Of a stretch of DNA of 64,000 nt, positions 17,504-26,902 are shown one piece after another. The position numbers were made by a program, and so were the translations under genes. The stretch spans positions 129,940 through 193,939 of the forward strand of contig NZ_QFRK01000001.1 in the NCBI RefSeq assembly GCF_003143855.1, in the 5' to 3' direction. Every line of letters starts with the position of its first letter. Positions within the stretch are counted from its first letter, which is position 1. This DNA comes from Streptomyces sp. NWU339. GTDB lineage: Bacteria; Actinomycetota; Actinomycetes; Streptomycetales; Streptomycetaceae. The notes beneath the pieces are model-generated. The model had not been told where the DNA came from. It did not search any database and worked only from the letters and a program-made list of their open reading frames with translations.

Positions 17504-19551
17504 GCGGGGACCTCCAGGGGGTCGAGCTTGTTCGCGTTCCGGATCTCGTCGACGATCCGGCCGATGATGCCGGTGATGTCGAAGTCCTTCGGGGTGAAGA
17601 CCGCGGCGACTCCCGCGGCCCGCAGTTCTTCGGCGTCACCGTTCGGGATGATGCCACCAGCGATCACCGGTATATCTGTGGCACCGGCCACACGGAGGCG
17701 TTCCAGCACGTCCGGCACCAGCTGGGCGTGCGAGCCGGACAGGATGGACAGGCCCACCGCGTGCACGTCCTCGGCGAGGGCGGCGTCCACGATCTGCTCC
17801 GGGGTGAGCCGGATGCCCTGGTAGACCACCTCGAACCCGGCGTCGCGGGCCCGCACGGCGATCTGCTCGGCGCCGTTGGAGTGGCCGTCCAGGCCGGGCT
17901 TGCCGACCAGGAACCGCAGCTTGCCGACGCCCAGGTCCTCGGCCGTCAGGTCCACCTTGCGGCGCACCTCGGACAGGGCCGAGCCCTCCTCGGCGGCGAC
18001 CGCGACCGGCGCCGACGAGACGCCGGTCGGCGCGCGGAACTCGCCGAACACCTCGCGCAGGGCCCCGGCCCACTCGCCGGTCGTGGCGCCGGCGCGGGCG
18101 CACTCCAGGGTGGCCTCCATGAGGTTCTCGGTGCCGCGTGCGGCCTCCTTCAGCCTCTCCAGCGCCTTGCAGGGGCGCGGGTGGTTGAAGGGCGGCTGGT
18201 AGCGGGTGTCGCGCCAGTTCTGCAGCGCGGCGATGACGCGCGCCTCCACCGCCGGGTCGACCGTCTGGATCGCGGTGTCCAGGTCGGCGGTCAGCGGGTT
18301 CGGCTCGGTTCCCTCGAAGGCGTTGACACCGATGATCTTCTCCTGGCCCGACTCGATCCGGGCCCGGCGCTCGGCGTGCGAGGCGACCAGCTGCGACTTC
18401 AGGTAGCCGGACTCGACGGCGGCCATCGCGCCGCCCATCTCCTGGATGCGCTCTATCTCCGCGAACGCCGACTGGACCAGCTCGTCGACCTTCGCCTCGA
18501 TCACCTTCGAGCCCTCGAAGATGTCCTCGTACTCCAGCAGGTCGCTCTCGTGCGCCAGCACCTGCTGGATGCGCAGCGACCACTGCTGGTCCCAGGGCCG
18601 GGGCAGGCCCAGCGCCTCGTTCCAGGCCGGCAGCTGCACGGCACGCGCGCGGGCGTCCTTGGAGAGGGTGACCGCCAGCATCTCCAGCACGATCCGCTGG
18701 ACGTTGTTCTCCGGCTGGGCCTCGGTCAGGCCCAGGGAGTTGACCTGGACGCCGTAGCGGAAGCGGCGGTGCTTGGGGTTCTCGATGCCGTACCGCTCGC
18801 GGGTGATGCGGTCCCAGATCCGGCCGAAGGCGCGCATCTTGCACATCTCCTCGACGAAGCGGACGCCCGCGTTCACGAAGAAGGAGATGCGGCCGACGAC
18901 GTCGCCCATGCGTTCCTGCGGCACCTGGCCGCTGTCGCGCACCGCGTCCAGCACGGCGATCGCGGTGGACATCGCGTACGCGATCTCCTGCACCGGCGTG
19001 GCGCCCGCCTCCTGCAGGTGGTAGCTGCAGATGTTGATCGGGTTCCACTTGGGGAGGTGGGAGACCGTGTACGCGATCATGTCCGTCGTCAGGCGGAGCG
19101 ACGGCCCCGGAGGGAAGACGTGTGTCCCCCGGGACAGGTACTCCTTGACGATGTCGTTCTGGGTCGTGCCCTGGAGCTCGGTGACGTCCGCACCCTGCTC
19201 CTCCGCGACGACCTGGTAGAGCGCCAGCAGCCACATGGCCGTGGCGTTGATCGTCATCGAGGTGTTCATCTGCTCCAGGGGGATGTCCTGGAACAGCCTG
19301 CGCATGTCACCGAGGTGCGCGACCGGCACGCCGACCCGGCCGACCTCGCCGCGGGCGAGGACGTGGTCGGAGTCGTACCCGGTCTGGGTCGGCAGGTCGA
19401 AGGCGACCGACAGACCCGTCTGGCCCTTGGCGAGGTTGCGCCGGTACAGCTCGTTGGACGCCTCGGCCGTGGAGTGACCGGCGTACGTGCGCATGAGCCA
19501 CGGCCGGTCCCGTTCCCTTCGCGCCTGCGGCGCGGTCTGACGCTCAGTCAT
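17500..19551 (-). CDS. ecm: Ethylmalonyl-CoA mutase (B12-dependent acyl-CoA mutase)
   Basis: 683 aa carrying both mutase modules in one chain: substrate-binding TIM barrel at about residues 1-520 and a cobalamin domain at about 545-680. The B12-binding His is in [13 protein letters not shown], followed by [11 protein letters not shown] and [13 protein letters not shown] of the Rossmann fold. Methylmalonyl-CoA mutase large chains are similar but usually longer. Together with adjacent ccr, this points to Ecm, which converts ethylmalonyl-CoA to methylsuccinyl-CoA. It starts 10 bp after the ccr stop. The barrel has [16 protein letters not shown] near residue 22, as in the isobutyryl-CoA/ethylmalonyl-CoA mutase branch. 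Confidence 0.9.
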   Translation of the reverse strand: MTERQTAPQARRERDRPWLMRTYAGHSTAEASNELYRRNLAKGQTGLSVAFDLPTQTGYDSDHVLARGEVGRVGVPVAHLGDMRRLFQDIPLEQMNTSMTINATAMWLLALYQVVAEEQGADVTELQGTTQNDIVKEYLSRGTHVFPPGPSLRLTTDMIAYTVSHLPKWNPINICSYHLQEAGATPVQEIAYAMSTAIAVLDAVRDSGQVPQERMGDVVGRISFFVNAGVRFVEEMCKMRAFGRIWDRITRERYGIENPKHRRFRYGVQVNSLGLTEAQPENNVQRIVLEMLAVTLSKDARARAVQLPAWNEALGLPRPWDQQWSLRIQQVLAHESDLLEYEDIFEGSKVIEAKVDELVQSAFAEIERIQEMGGAMAAVESGYLKSQLVASHAERRARIESGQEKIIGVNAFEGTEPNPLTADLDTAIQTVDPAVEARVIAALQNWRDTRYQPPFNHPRPCKALERLKEAARGTENLMEATLECARAGATTGEWAGALREVFGEFRAPTGVSSAPVAVAAEEGSALSEVRRKVDLTAEDLGVGKLRFLVGKPGLDGHSNGAEQIAVRARDAGFEVVYQGIRLTPEQIVDAALAEDVHAVGLSILSGSHAQLVPDVLERLRVAGATDIPVIAGGIIPNGDAEELRAAGVAAVFTPKDFDITGIIGRIVDEIRNANKLDPLEVPA

Positions 19552-19561
19552 CCGGCAGCCC

Positions 19562-20905
19562 TCAGATGTTCCGGAAGCGGTTGATGGCGTCGACGTGCTG
19601 CGCGCGCATCTCCTCGTCGCGCACGCCCAGGCCCTCCTGGGGGGCCAGGCACAGCACGCCGACCTTGCCCTGGTGGAGGTTGCGGTGGACGTCGTACGCG
19701 GCCTGGCCGGTGTCCTCGAGGGAGTACACCTTGGAGAGCGTCGGGTGGATCTTGCCCTTGGCGATGAGGCGGTTGGCCTCCCAGGCCTCGCGGTAGTTGG
19801 CGAAGTGGGAGCCGATGATCCGCTTCAGCGACATCCACAGGTAGCGGTTGTCGTACTGGTGGTCGTACCCGGAGGTCGACGCGCAGGTGACGATGGTGCC
19901 GCCCTTGCGCGTGACGTACACGGAGGCGCCGAAGGTCTCGCGGCCCGGGTGCTCGAAGACGATGTCGACGTCCTCGCCGCCGGTGAGTTCGCGGATACGC
20001 TTGCCGAGGCGCTTCCACTCGCGCGGGTCCTGGGTGTGCTCGTCCGCCCAGAACTTGTAGTCCTCGGCGCTGCGGTCGATGATCAGCTCGGCGCCCATCC
20101 TCCGGCAGATCTCGGCCTTCTGCTCGCTGGAGACCACGCAGATCGGGGTGGCGCCGCCGGCCAGTGCGAACTGGGTGGCGTACGAGCCCAGGCCGCCGCT
20201 CGCGCCCCAGATCAGCACGTTGTCGCCCTGCTTCATCTGGGCGCCGTTGCGGGAGACCAGCTGGCGGTAGGCGGTGGAGTTGACCAGGCCCGGGGCGGCG
20301 GCCTCCTCCCAGCTGAGGTGGCCCGGCTTGGGCATCAGCTGGTTGGACTTGACCAGGGCGATCTCCGCGAGGCCGCCGAAGTTGGTCTCGAAGCCCCAGA
20401 TGCGCTGCTCGGGGTCGAGCATCGTGTCGTTGTGCCCGTCGGAGGACTCCAGCTCGACGGAGAGGCAGTGCGCGACGACCTCGTCGCCGGGCTGCCAGGC
20501 GTTGACGCCGGGCCCGGTGCGCAGGACGACGCCCGCGAGGTCGGAGCCGATGACGTGGTACGGCAGGTCGTGACGCTTGGTGAGCTCGCTGACCTTGCCG
20601 TAGCGCTCCAGGAAGCCGAACGTCGACAGCGGCTCGAAGATCGAGGTCCACACCGAGTTGTAGTTGACCGAGGAGGCCATGACGGCCACCAGGGCCTCGC
20701 CCGGGCCGAGTTCGGGCACGGGCACGTCGTCGAGGTGGATCGACTTGCGGGGGTCCTTGTCGCGGGTGGCGAGTCCGGAGAACATCTCCGTCTCGTCCTT
20801 GTGCACGGTGATCGCACGGTACGACTCGGGCAGCGGCAGGGCGGCGAAGTCCTCCGACGTGGAGTCGGGCGACTGGATCGCGGCCAGGATGTCCTTGACG
20901 GTCAC
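19562..20905 (-). CDS. ccr: Crotonyl-CoA carboxylase/reductase
   Basis: 447 aa zinc-less medium-chain reductase that reductively carboxylates crotonyl-CoA to ethylmalonyl-CoA using NADPH and CO2. SVNYNSVWTSIFEPLSTF near residue 80 is the Ccr-specific start of the catalytic domain. The NADPH fold is LIWGASGGLGSYATQFAL, and the CO2-binding region includes FEHPGRETFGASV. I chose the GTG at 20905 (VTVKDIL) because GGAGG precedes it and it gives the length I recall for Streptomyces Ccr. The frame is open further upstream to 21166, but that stretch is Cys/Arg/Pro-rich and unlike any Ccr. Ethylmalonyl-CoA is also a polyketide extender unit, yet no polyketide synthase is nearby. Confidence 0.95.
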   Translation of the reverse strand: MTVKDILAAIQSPDSTSEDFAALPLPESYRAITVHKDETEMFSGLATRDKDPRKSIHLDDVPVPELGPGEALVAVMASSVNYNSVWTSIFEPLSTFGFLERYGKVSELTKRHDLPYHVIGSDLAGVVLRTGPGVNAWQPGDEVVAHCLSVELESSDGHNDTMLDPEQRIWGFETNFGGLAEIALVKSNQLMPKPGHLSWEEAAAPGLVNSTAYRQLVSRNGAQMKQGDNVLIWGASGGLGSYATQFALAGGATPICVVSSEQKAEICRRMGAELIIDRSAEDYKFWADEHTQDPREWKRLGKRIRELTGGEDVDIVFEHPGRETFGASVYVTRKGGTIVTCASTSGYDHQYDNRYLWMSLKRIIGSHFANYREAWEANRLIAKGKIHPTLSKVYSLEDTGQAAYDVHRNLHQGKVGVLCLAPQEGLGVRDEEMRAQHVDAINRFRNI

Positions 20906-21274
20906 GGTGTTGCCTCCGGCGATGAGCGGCCCTGAGGAGGGAGGGGCGCTGAGGGTTACGTCGGTGCTGCTGAGGGTTTGAGGGGATGCCGTCGGTTCGG
21001 CGGGGGTGGTGCTTCTGCAGCGCTTTGTGGCGCGGGAGGTGCCTGTGACGCAGGCGTCCGGGCAGGCAGGCCGGAGAGGCTTGCTGGGACAGCCGGCGCA
21101 CGAATGGTCTCTGCGCGCCGGCCGCCCGGACTCCTTCAACGTATGGCACGGCGTGACAGTCCGCAAGGCACTGGGTGCCAGGAATTGGTCTCAGATGAAA
21201 TCTTTACGTGACAAATGAGCGATGATCGATCGAACGGTGTCTGGAGGGGGCGCCAAAAGGGACTCTGACATGGC
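20906..21274 (-). promoter_or_regulatory. Long leader/promoter region of the ccr operon
   Basis: Some 370 bases without a supported gene lie between ccr and the terminator of the TetR gene. The distal part (about 21180-21240) is much more AT-rich than the surroundings and is the likely promoter. On the minus strand it holds a TTGTCA box but no convincing -10. A palindromic GATCGATC sits at 21224-21231, a possible operator. If transcription starts there, the leader is about 270-300 nt. I looked for a cobalamin riboswitch (B12 box) because ecm needs B12 and did not see one. Confidence 0.35.
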
Positions 21275-21301
21275 AAAACGGCCACCCCGGGGGGTGGCCG
21301 T
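21275..21301 (-). terminator. Rho-independent terminator of the TetR gene
   Basis: Perfect 10-bp GC stem (arms 21279-21288 and 21291-21300) with a 2-base apex. Read on the minus strand it is followed by TTTTG. It lies about 55 bases past the TetR stop codon and isolates the ccr operon from that transcript. Confidence 0.8.
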
Positions 21302-21356
21302 CGTCACAGTGGTGAGAGGGGCGCTCAGCGTGCGCCAGGGTTCTCTCAGCGCTCTT

Positions 21357-22169
21357 TCAGCGCTCTTTGAGGGCTTGTTCGATGGTCCGCATCACCTCGT
21401 CGAGCGGGGCGTCGGTGCGGGCGACCGTCACCAGCACCTCACCCCGGTCGGACACCGACGCGGCGGGCGGCCTCGGGGGCGCGGCGCGGCGGCCCGCCAT
21501 GATCCCGCTCCCGAAGGTCCTGCGGACGATCGAGAAGGCGTGGTCGAGCTCCGCCTCCACATCGCCCTGGCCGTCCGCCCTGAGCCAGCGCCGGAGCACG
21601 TGGTTGTGCGCGGTGACCACGGCGGACGCCGCGACCTCCGCCAGCAGCGGCTCGTCGCCCGTGTCCTCGTCGTTCGCGTGCTCGTCGAAGTGGCCGAGCA
21701 GATAACGGGTGAAGAGGCGCTCGTAGCGGGCCACCGAGGCGATCTCCGCCTCACGCAGCGTGGGCACCTCGCGCGTCAACCGGTAGCGGGCGACCGAGAT
21801 CTCCGGCCGCGCCGCGTACATCCGCATGACCTCCTTGATGCCGCGGCACACCGTGTCGAGCGGATGCTCGTGCGGCGGCGCGGCGTTGAGCACCGCCTCG
21901 GCGCGCACCAGGGTGTCGTCGTGATCCGGGAAGATCGCCTCTTCCTTGGAGCGGAAGTGCCGGAAGAAGGTGCGGCGGGCGACCCCGGCCGCGGCCGCGA
22001 TCTCGTCGACGGTGGTGGCCTCGTACCCCTTGGTCGCGAACAGTTCCATCGCGGCGGCCGCCAGTTCCCGGCGCATCTTGAGCCGCTGGGCGGCTGCGCG
22101 ACTGCCGGTGGAACGCTCCGGCGGCTCGGTCGTGGCTGGTGTACGGGCGGACTTGGCGGGCTGGGACAT
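21357..22169 (-). CDS. TetR-family transcriptional regulator
   Basis: 270 aa. The N-terminal DNA-binding domain is classic TetR: ELAAAAMELFATKGYEATTV, then DEIAAAAGVARRTFFRHF with the recognition helix, and KEEAIFPDHDD. The C-terminal ligand domain is of no specific subtype that I can name. It lies between hbd and ccr on the same strand, separated from ccr by a terminator. It is a good candidate to control the ethylmalonyl-CoA genes in response to an acyl-CoA (inference). An alternative start at 22187 adds MQYVRG. The C-terminal tail is longer than in many family members. Confidence 0.88.
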   Translation of the reverse strand: MSQPAKSARTPATTEPPERSTGSRAAAQRLKMRRELAAAAMELFATKGYEATTVDEIAAAAGVARRTFFRHFRSKEEAIFPDHDDTLVRAEAVLNAAPPHEHPLDTVCRGIKEVMRMYAARPEISVARYRLTREVPTLREAEIASVARYERLFTRYLLGHFDEHANDEDTGDEPLLAEVAASAVVTAHNHVLRRWLRADGQGDVEAELDHAFSIVRRTFGSGIMAGRRAAPPRPPAASVSDRGEVLVTVARTDAPLDEVMRTIEQALKER

Positions 22170-22335
22170 GCCCCGAACGTACTGCATGCGCGCGGCTCGG
22201 CGCGCGGGACCGGCGGCTCCCCCGCCTTCCGGGGGCGGGGAAGCCGTGCGGCCCGTGGGCTGCGCGAACCGGCCGGGATCCAGCAGCCCGCCCCACTGGG
22301 CGGCGCCGCGGAACCAGTCGTCCAGGCGGTGCTGC

Positions 22336-24150
22336 TCAGCGCTTGACATATTCGCGGAAGCCACGGCCGGTCTTGCGGCCGAGGCAGCCCGCGGCCACCA
22401 GGTGCTCCAGCAGCGGTGCCGGGGCGAGCCCCGGGTCGCGGAACTCGCGGTGCAGGACCTTCTCGATCGCGAGCGAGACGTCCAGCCCGACGACGTCCAG
22501 CAGCTCGAAGGGGCCCATCGGGTAGCCGCCACCCAGCTTCATCGCGGCGTCGATGTCGTCGAGGGAGGCGTAGTGCTCCTGCACCATCTTGACCGCGTTG
22601 TTGAGGTACGGGAACAGCAGCGCGTTGACGATGAACCCGGCCCGGTCACCGCAGTCCACGGCGTGCTTGCGGATCGCCCGGCAGACCTCGCGCACCGTCG
22701 CGTGGACGTCGTCGGCGGTCAGCACCGTGCGGACCACCTCGACCAGCTTCATGGCCGGCGCCGGGTTGAAGAAGTGCATGCCGATCACGTCCTGCGGACG
22801 CGAGGTGGCACGGGCGCAGGCGATCACGGGCAGGGACGAGGTGGTGGTGGCGAGCACCGCGCCCGGCTTGCAGACCTTGTCCAGCGCGGCGAACAGCTGC
22901 TGCTTGACCTCCAGTTCCTCGGCGACCGCCTCGACCGCCAGGTCCACGTCGGCGAAGTCGTCGTAGGTGCCCGTCGGCCGGACGCGCTCGAGGGTCCGGG
23001 CGGCGGCCTCGGCGGTCATCCGCCCCTTGTCGACGGAGCGCGCCAGGGACTTGCCGATACGCGCCTTGGCAGCCTGTGCCTTCTCGTCGCTGCGGGCGGC
23101 CAGGACCACCTCGTAGCCGGCCTTCGCGAACACCTCGGCGATACCGGAGGCCATGGTGCCCGAACCCGCCACCCCCACCGAGCGGACCGGCCGGCCCGCG
23201 ACGGGGGAACCGCCCGCCAAGGGGGTCAGCGCGTCCCGCACGACGACGGCGCTGCCCGGTTCCTCGTACGTGTAGAAACCACGCCCGGCCTTGCGGCCCG
23301 TCAGCCCCGCCTCGCTCAGCTGCTTGAGGATCGGGGCCGGTGCGTGCAGCCGGTCGTGGGACTCCGCGTACATGGCCTCCAGGACCGTACGCGCGGTGTC
23401 CACACCGATCAGGTCGAGCAGCGCCAGCGGACCCATGGGCAGACCGCAGCCCAGCCGCATCGCCGCGTCGATGTCCTCGCGGGAGGCGTAGTGCGCCTCG
23501 TACATCGTGGCGGCCTGGTTGAGGTAGCCGAACAGCAGCCCGTCGGCGAGGAATCCGGGCCGGTCGCCCACCGCGACGGGCTCCTTGCCCAGGTCCAGGG
23601 CGAGGTCGGTGACCGCGGTGACGGCCTCCGGCGCGGTCAGCACCGAGGAGACGACCTCCACCAGCTTCATCGCCGGGGCGGGGTTGAAGAAGTGCAGACC
23701 CAGCACGCGCTCGGGGCGGGCCGATTCGGCGGCGAGGCGGGTGACCGACAGGGCGTTGGTGCCGGTCGCCAGGATCGTCTCCGGTCGCACGACGGCGTCG
23801 AGTTCACGGAAGATCTGCTGCTTGATCCCGTACGACTCCGGCGCCACCTCGATCACCAGGTCGGCGTCGGCCGCCGCCGTGAGATCGGTCGAGGTGGTCA
23901 CGCGGGCGAGGAGGTCCGTGCGCTCCTGCGCGGTAAGTCGTCCGCGCTCCACGGCGCGGGCGGTCGAGGACTCCAGGGTGGCGACGCACCGCGCGGCCTG
24001 GGCCGCACTGATGTCGACGCCGACGACCTCGCGGCCGGCCTTGGCCAGGACCTCGGCGATGCCGGTGCCCATGGTGCCGAGGCCGACGACGGCGATGGTC
24101 CTGAACGGGGACGCGGGAGCGCCGGACTGGGGGGACAGGGGAGTGGCCAT
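22336..24150 (-). CDS. Tandem-duplicated 3-hydroxyacyl-CoA dehydrogenase
   Basis: 604 aa, two complete 3-hydroxyacyl-CoA dehydrogenases joined head to tail (about residues 17-300 and 318-604). Each has a Rossmann motif (GLGTMG at 23-28; GSGTMA in copy 2), and each has HFFNPAPAMKLVEV with the catalytic His and Glu. Copy 2 keeps the expected Ser region (TTTSSLPV) and the Asn of GFIVNALLFPYL. In copy 1 these read TGTNALSV and GFLADGLLFGYL, so the conserved Ser and Asn positions are changed. It probably oxidises or reduces 3-hydroxybutyryl-CoA and feeds the neighbouring ccr route. Copy 1 may serve another substrate or a structural role. The ATG at 24150 is preceded by GGAG at some distance. Confidence 0.92.
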   Translation of the reverse strand: MATPLSPQSGAPASPFRTIAVVGLGTMGTGIAEVLAKAGREVVGVDISAAQAARCVATLESSTARAVERGRLTAQERTDLLARVTTSTDLTAAADADLVIEVAPESYGIKQQIFRELDAVVRPETILATGTNALSVTRLAAESARPERVLGLHFFNPAPAMKLVEVVSSVLTAPEAVTAVTDLALDLGKEPVAVGDRPGFLADGLLFGYLNQAATMYEAHYASREDIDAAMRLGCGLPMGPLALLDLIGVDTARTVLEAMYAESHDRLHAPAPILKQLSEAGLTGRKAGRGFYTYEEPGSAVVVRDALTPLAGGSPVAGRPVRSVGVAGSGTMASGIAEVFAKAGYEVVLAARSDEKAQAAKARIGKSLARSVDKGRMTAEAAARTLERVRPTGTYDDFADVDLAVEAVAEELEVKQQLFAALDKVCKPGAVLATTTSSLPVIACARATSRPQDVIGMHFFNPAPAMKLVEVVRTVLTADDVHATVREVCRAIRKHAVDCGDRAGFIVNALLFPYLNNAVKMVQEHYASLDDIDAAMKLGGGYPMGPFELLDVVGLDVSLAIEKVLHREFRDPGLAPAPLLEHLVAAGCLGRKTGRGFREYVKR

Positions 24151-24411
24151 CGAGGGACTCCAGGAATGAGGGTGACGACGGAAACCGCGCCCGGATGCGC
24201 CGAGGGCGCACGGGGTGCGAGCGGAGTGCGGGTGATGCCGGGCTGCGAGCGCACACGCCCGGTGCCGTCGCGGCGGGCGCGTGCACGCCCGGAAACGGCG
24301 GTCCGACCGGCCCTGTCCCGGGGCCGAGCCGTACTGCGGTACACGAGTACCGAACCGACTGCACTCACCGTGGCCGCGTCACCAGACCACCGTGAGGAGA
24401 AACAGATAACA

Positions 24412-24426
24412 CGAGTGGGTCACTCG
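24412..24426. promoter_or_regulatory. Palindrome between hbd and the HEAT-repeat gene
   Basis: CGAGTG-GGT-CACTCG, a perfect 6-bp inverted repeat with 3-base spacer, in the 372-bp divergent region 24151-24522. Its size fits an operator for a dimeric repressor such as the nearby TetR. AT-richer sequence around 24395-24460 probably holds the promoters. Nothing else is recognisable in this gap. Confidence 0.35.
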
Positions 24427-24522
24427 CTCCTCTGAGCTTAACTTGCGGGTAATGAGCGCGCCAGCCCCCGGTGTTTGTGATGTACGTCCCGATCAACTCC
24501 CCGGGCCCCTAACCTCTGGTGC

Positions 24523-25131
24523 ATGGACGAAGAGTTGCGTTCGCTCACGGAGCGCTTACGGGCCGAGGCATCCGGCCCGGCGGCCCTCGACCGGCTCCTG
24601 GCGATCGAGGACCCCGATGCCCTGGCCGCCGTGCTCACCGAACCCGGGCAGCCGCTGTGGGCCAGGGAACTGGCCGCCTTCCGGCTGGGGCTGGCGGGGG
24701 ACCGGCGGGCCTTCGAGTCCCTGGTGCTCCTCCTCAACCACCGCGACCCCCCGCGCTGCGCCGGCGCCGCGTACGCGCTGGCCCGGCTCGGCGACCCGCG
24801 CACCGCCCGCGCCGCCGCCGCGCTCGCCACCAACGAACTCCGTGTCGCCTACGCCCTGCACCCGGTACGCCTGCTGGTCGAACTGCGCGCCCCGGAGGCG
24901 GTGCCCGCCCTGATCACCACCCTGCGGCGCAGGCTGCGCCCCCACGACCCGTACCGCCGGGTCGCCCTCGCGTGTGTGGAGGGGCTGGGCGAACTCGGCG
25001 ACGCCCGCGCCGAACCCGTCCTGAACGAGGCGCTCGCCCACCCGGCGCTGGCCGAGGCGGCGGTCCACGCCCTGGCCCGGATCCCCCGGCAGCGCCGGGC
25101 ACCCGGCCCGCGCGTTCCCGGCCAGAGGTAG
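24523..25131 (+). CDS. HEAT-repeat domain protein
   Basis: 202 aa, mostly alpha-helical Ala/Leu/Arg-rich repeats of about 30 residues. Examples are ALARLGDPRTARAAAAL, PVRLLVELRAPEAVPALI and GLGELGDARAEPVLNEAL, typical PBS-lyase/HEAT units. Such folds are scaffolds for protein contacts; no enzyme function can be read. The start lies close to possible promoter elements and lacks a strong ribosome site, so it could be translated from a very short leader. It converges on the peptidase gene with 58 bp between them. Confidence 0.75.
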   Translation: MDEELRSLTERLRAEASGPAALDRLLAIEDPDALAAVLTEPGQPLWARELAAFRLGLAGDRRAFESLVLLLNHRDPPRCAGAAYALARLGDPRTARAAAALATNELRVAYALHPVRLLVELRAPEAVPALITTLRRRLRPHDPYRRVALACVEGLGELGDARAEPVLNEALAHPALAEAAVHALARIPRQRRAPGPRVPGQR

Positions 25132-25189
25132 CGGGGCCGACCGAGGGCGCCGACGTCGGCACGGCCCGGTCGGTCGGCCCGTCGGATGC

Positions 25190-26767
25190 TCAGCTGCGGA
25201 AGCCGAGCAGGCCGTGCAGGGTCGATCCGCGTGCCGTGCCCGGCGTCGCCTTCGACGTCCGCGGCGTCGGATCGGGCAGGGCGTCGCACACCGCGTCGGC
25301 CCGACCGTGACCGCGTGGCACGGTCCCGTCGGCCAGATACGCCGCCAGATGCCCGTCGAGGCAGGCGTTGCCGCTCAGCGTGATGCCGTGGTTGCCGCCG
25401 CCCTCCTCGACCACCAGGCTGGAGCGGGCGAGCAGCCGGTGGACCGTCACACCGCCCCGGTACGGGGTGGCCGCGTCGTCGGTGGCCTGGAACAGCAGCG
25501 CCGGCGGCAGCTTCCCGTTGGCGATGTTCACCGGCCGCAGCGACCGGGTCGGCCAGAACGCGCACGGTGCGTTGTACCAGGCGTTGTTCCAGGCCATGAA
25601 CGGCGCCTCCTCGTGCACCTCCCAGTTGTCCTTGCGCCACTGCCGCCAGTCCCGTGGCCAGGACGCGTCCCGGCACTCGACCGCCGTGTAGACGCTGTAG
25701 CCGTTGTCGCCGGCGGCGTCGACCGCGCCGAAGTCCTCGTACGCCTGGATCAGCGGCCCGGCGTCGGCGTCGTTCACATACGCCGCGAACGCCTCCGCCA
25801 GGTAGGGCCAGTAGCCGTTGTAGTAGCCGCCCGGGAGGAAGGTGTCCTCCAGCTCCGCGGCGCCCACCTTGCCGTCGGCGGGCTTCTCGGCCAGGGCCGC
25901 GCGCATCGCGTACCACTTGGCCTCGATCTTCTTCGCGTCGGTGCCGAGTCCGTACGTGGCGTCGTGCTCGGCGATCCAGCCCATGAGGGCGCGGTGGCGC
26001 TCGTCGAAGGCGCGGTCCTGGTCCAGGTTGGAGTCGTACCACACCTCGGTGGGGTCGACGATCGAGTCCAGGACCAGGCGCCGCACCCGCTCCGGGAACA
26101 GCTTGGCGTACACGGCGCCCAGATAGGTGCCGTAGGAGTAGCCGAGGTAACTGAGCTTCTTCGCGCCCAGCGCCTGACGGACCACGTCCATGTCGCGGAC
26201 CGCGCTGGTCGTGTTCACGTGCGGCAGCAGGTCCGCGTACTTCTTGCCGCAGGCGTCGGCGAACGACTTCACGCGCTCGAGGTTGGCCAGCTCCACCGCG
26301 GGTGTGCTCGGCACCGGGTCCGGCCGCACCGGGGCGAACTGGCCCGGCGCGCAGTCCAGTGCGGGCTTGCTCGCGCCCACACCGCGCGGGTCGAAGCCGA
26401 TCACGTCGTACTGGGCGGCCACCTCCTTCGGCAGCGAGGCCGCGACGAACCCGGCGAGCGTCAGCCCGCTGCCGCCGGGGCCGCCCGGGTTCACCAGGAG
26501 AGGACCCTGGTACGTCTTCGCGGTGTGCGGTACGCGGGACAACGCGAGCGTGATCCTTCGCCCGTCGGGACGGGCGTGGTCGAGCGGCACCTCGACGGAC
26601 GCGCACTGCAGCGTCGGATGGCTCTTGGTGCCGCACTCCTTCCACACCGGCTTCGCCGCGCGGAACGCGTCGGCGCCGCTCGGTGCGACCGCTTCGGCGG
26701 GCAGGGCCGTCAGACTCCCGGCCATGACGGCGGCGGCACTGCACAGCACTGCTGCGCGTTTCCTCAT
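25190..26767 (-). CDS. Secreted tripeptidyl aminopeptidase-like alpha/beta hydrolase (S33)
   Basis: 525 aa with an N-terminal signal peptide (MRKRAAVLCSAAAVMAG, cleavage likely after AEA near residue 26). The serine nucleophile lies in LGYSYGTYLG. LLVNPGGPGGSG forms the oxyanion region, QATDDAATPY supplies the Asp and EGGGNHGIT the His. Streptomyces tripeptidyl aminopeptidases (Tap, SlpD, SlpE) have this arrangement and a C-terminal TAP-like domain, seen here from about residue 420. It releases short peptides from protein N-termini outside the cell. I chose the ATG at 26767 with GGGAGG 5 bases upstream, because it begins the signal peptide directly; a GTG at 26809 adds 14 residues. Confidence 0.9.
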   Translation of the reverse strand: MRKRAAVLCSAAAVMAGSLTALPAEAVAPSGADAFRAAKPVWKECGTKSHPTLQCASVEVPLDHARPDGRRITLALSRVPHTAKTYQGPLLVNPGGPGGSGLTLAGFVAASLPKEVAAQYDVIGFDPRGVGASKPALDCAPGQFAPVRPDPVPSTPAVELANLERVKSFADACGKKYADLLPHVNTTSAVRDMDVVRQALGAKKLSYLGYSYGTYLGAVYAKLFPERVRRLVLDSIVDPTEVWYDSNLDQDRAFDERHRALMGWIAEHDATYGLGTDAKKIEAKWYAMRAALAEKPADGKVGAAELEDTFLPGGYYNGYWPYLAEAFAAYVNDADAGPLIQAYEDFGAVDAAGDNGYSVYTAVECRDASWPRDWRQWRKDNWEVHEEAPFMAWNNAWYNAPCAFWPTRSLRPVNIANGKLPPALLFQATDDAATPYRGGVTVHRLLARSSLVVEEGGGNHGITLSGNACLDGHLAAYLADGTVPRGHGRADAVCDALPDPTPRTSKATPGTARGSTLHGLLGFRS

Positions 26768-26902
26768 GGGGCCTCCCAGGGCGGAGGGTCGGTGAACCGC
26801 GGGACTCACGGTCCACGCGGCATCGTCCCGGAACGCGCTCCCGGATGAACGCGTTCTACCGACTCTTGACCCGATCGGGTTGCCCGATGCCCTCGAACGC
26901 TC

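Noticed and set aside
20906..21274. Cobalamin riboswitch in the ccr leader
   Set aside because: I looked for a B12 box and conserved core because ecm uses B12; none was found, and the leader has no recognisable riboswitch fold by eye.
22219..22240. GC hairpin between hbd and the TetR gene
   Set aside because: 7-bp stem with a 7-base loop in a very GC-rich stretch; could arise by composition alone.
14817..24150. Ccr operon as part of a polyketide gene cluster
   Set aside because: Ethylmalonyl-CoA is a polyketide extender, but no polyketide synthase, acyltransferase or tailoring gene lies in the window; the neighbours are the primary-metabolism pathway.
21976..24435. 829-codon plus-strand frame opposite hbd and the TetR gene
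   Set aside because: No domain, Arg/Gly/Val-rich antisense composition; the opposite strand carries complete dehydrogenase and regulator domains.
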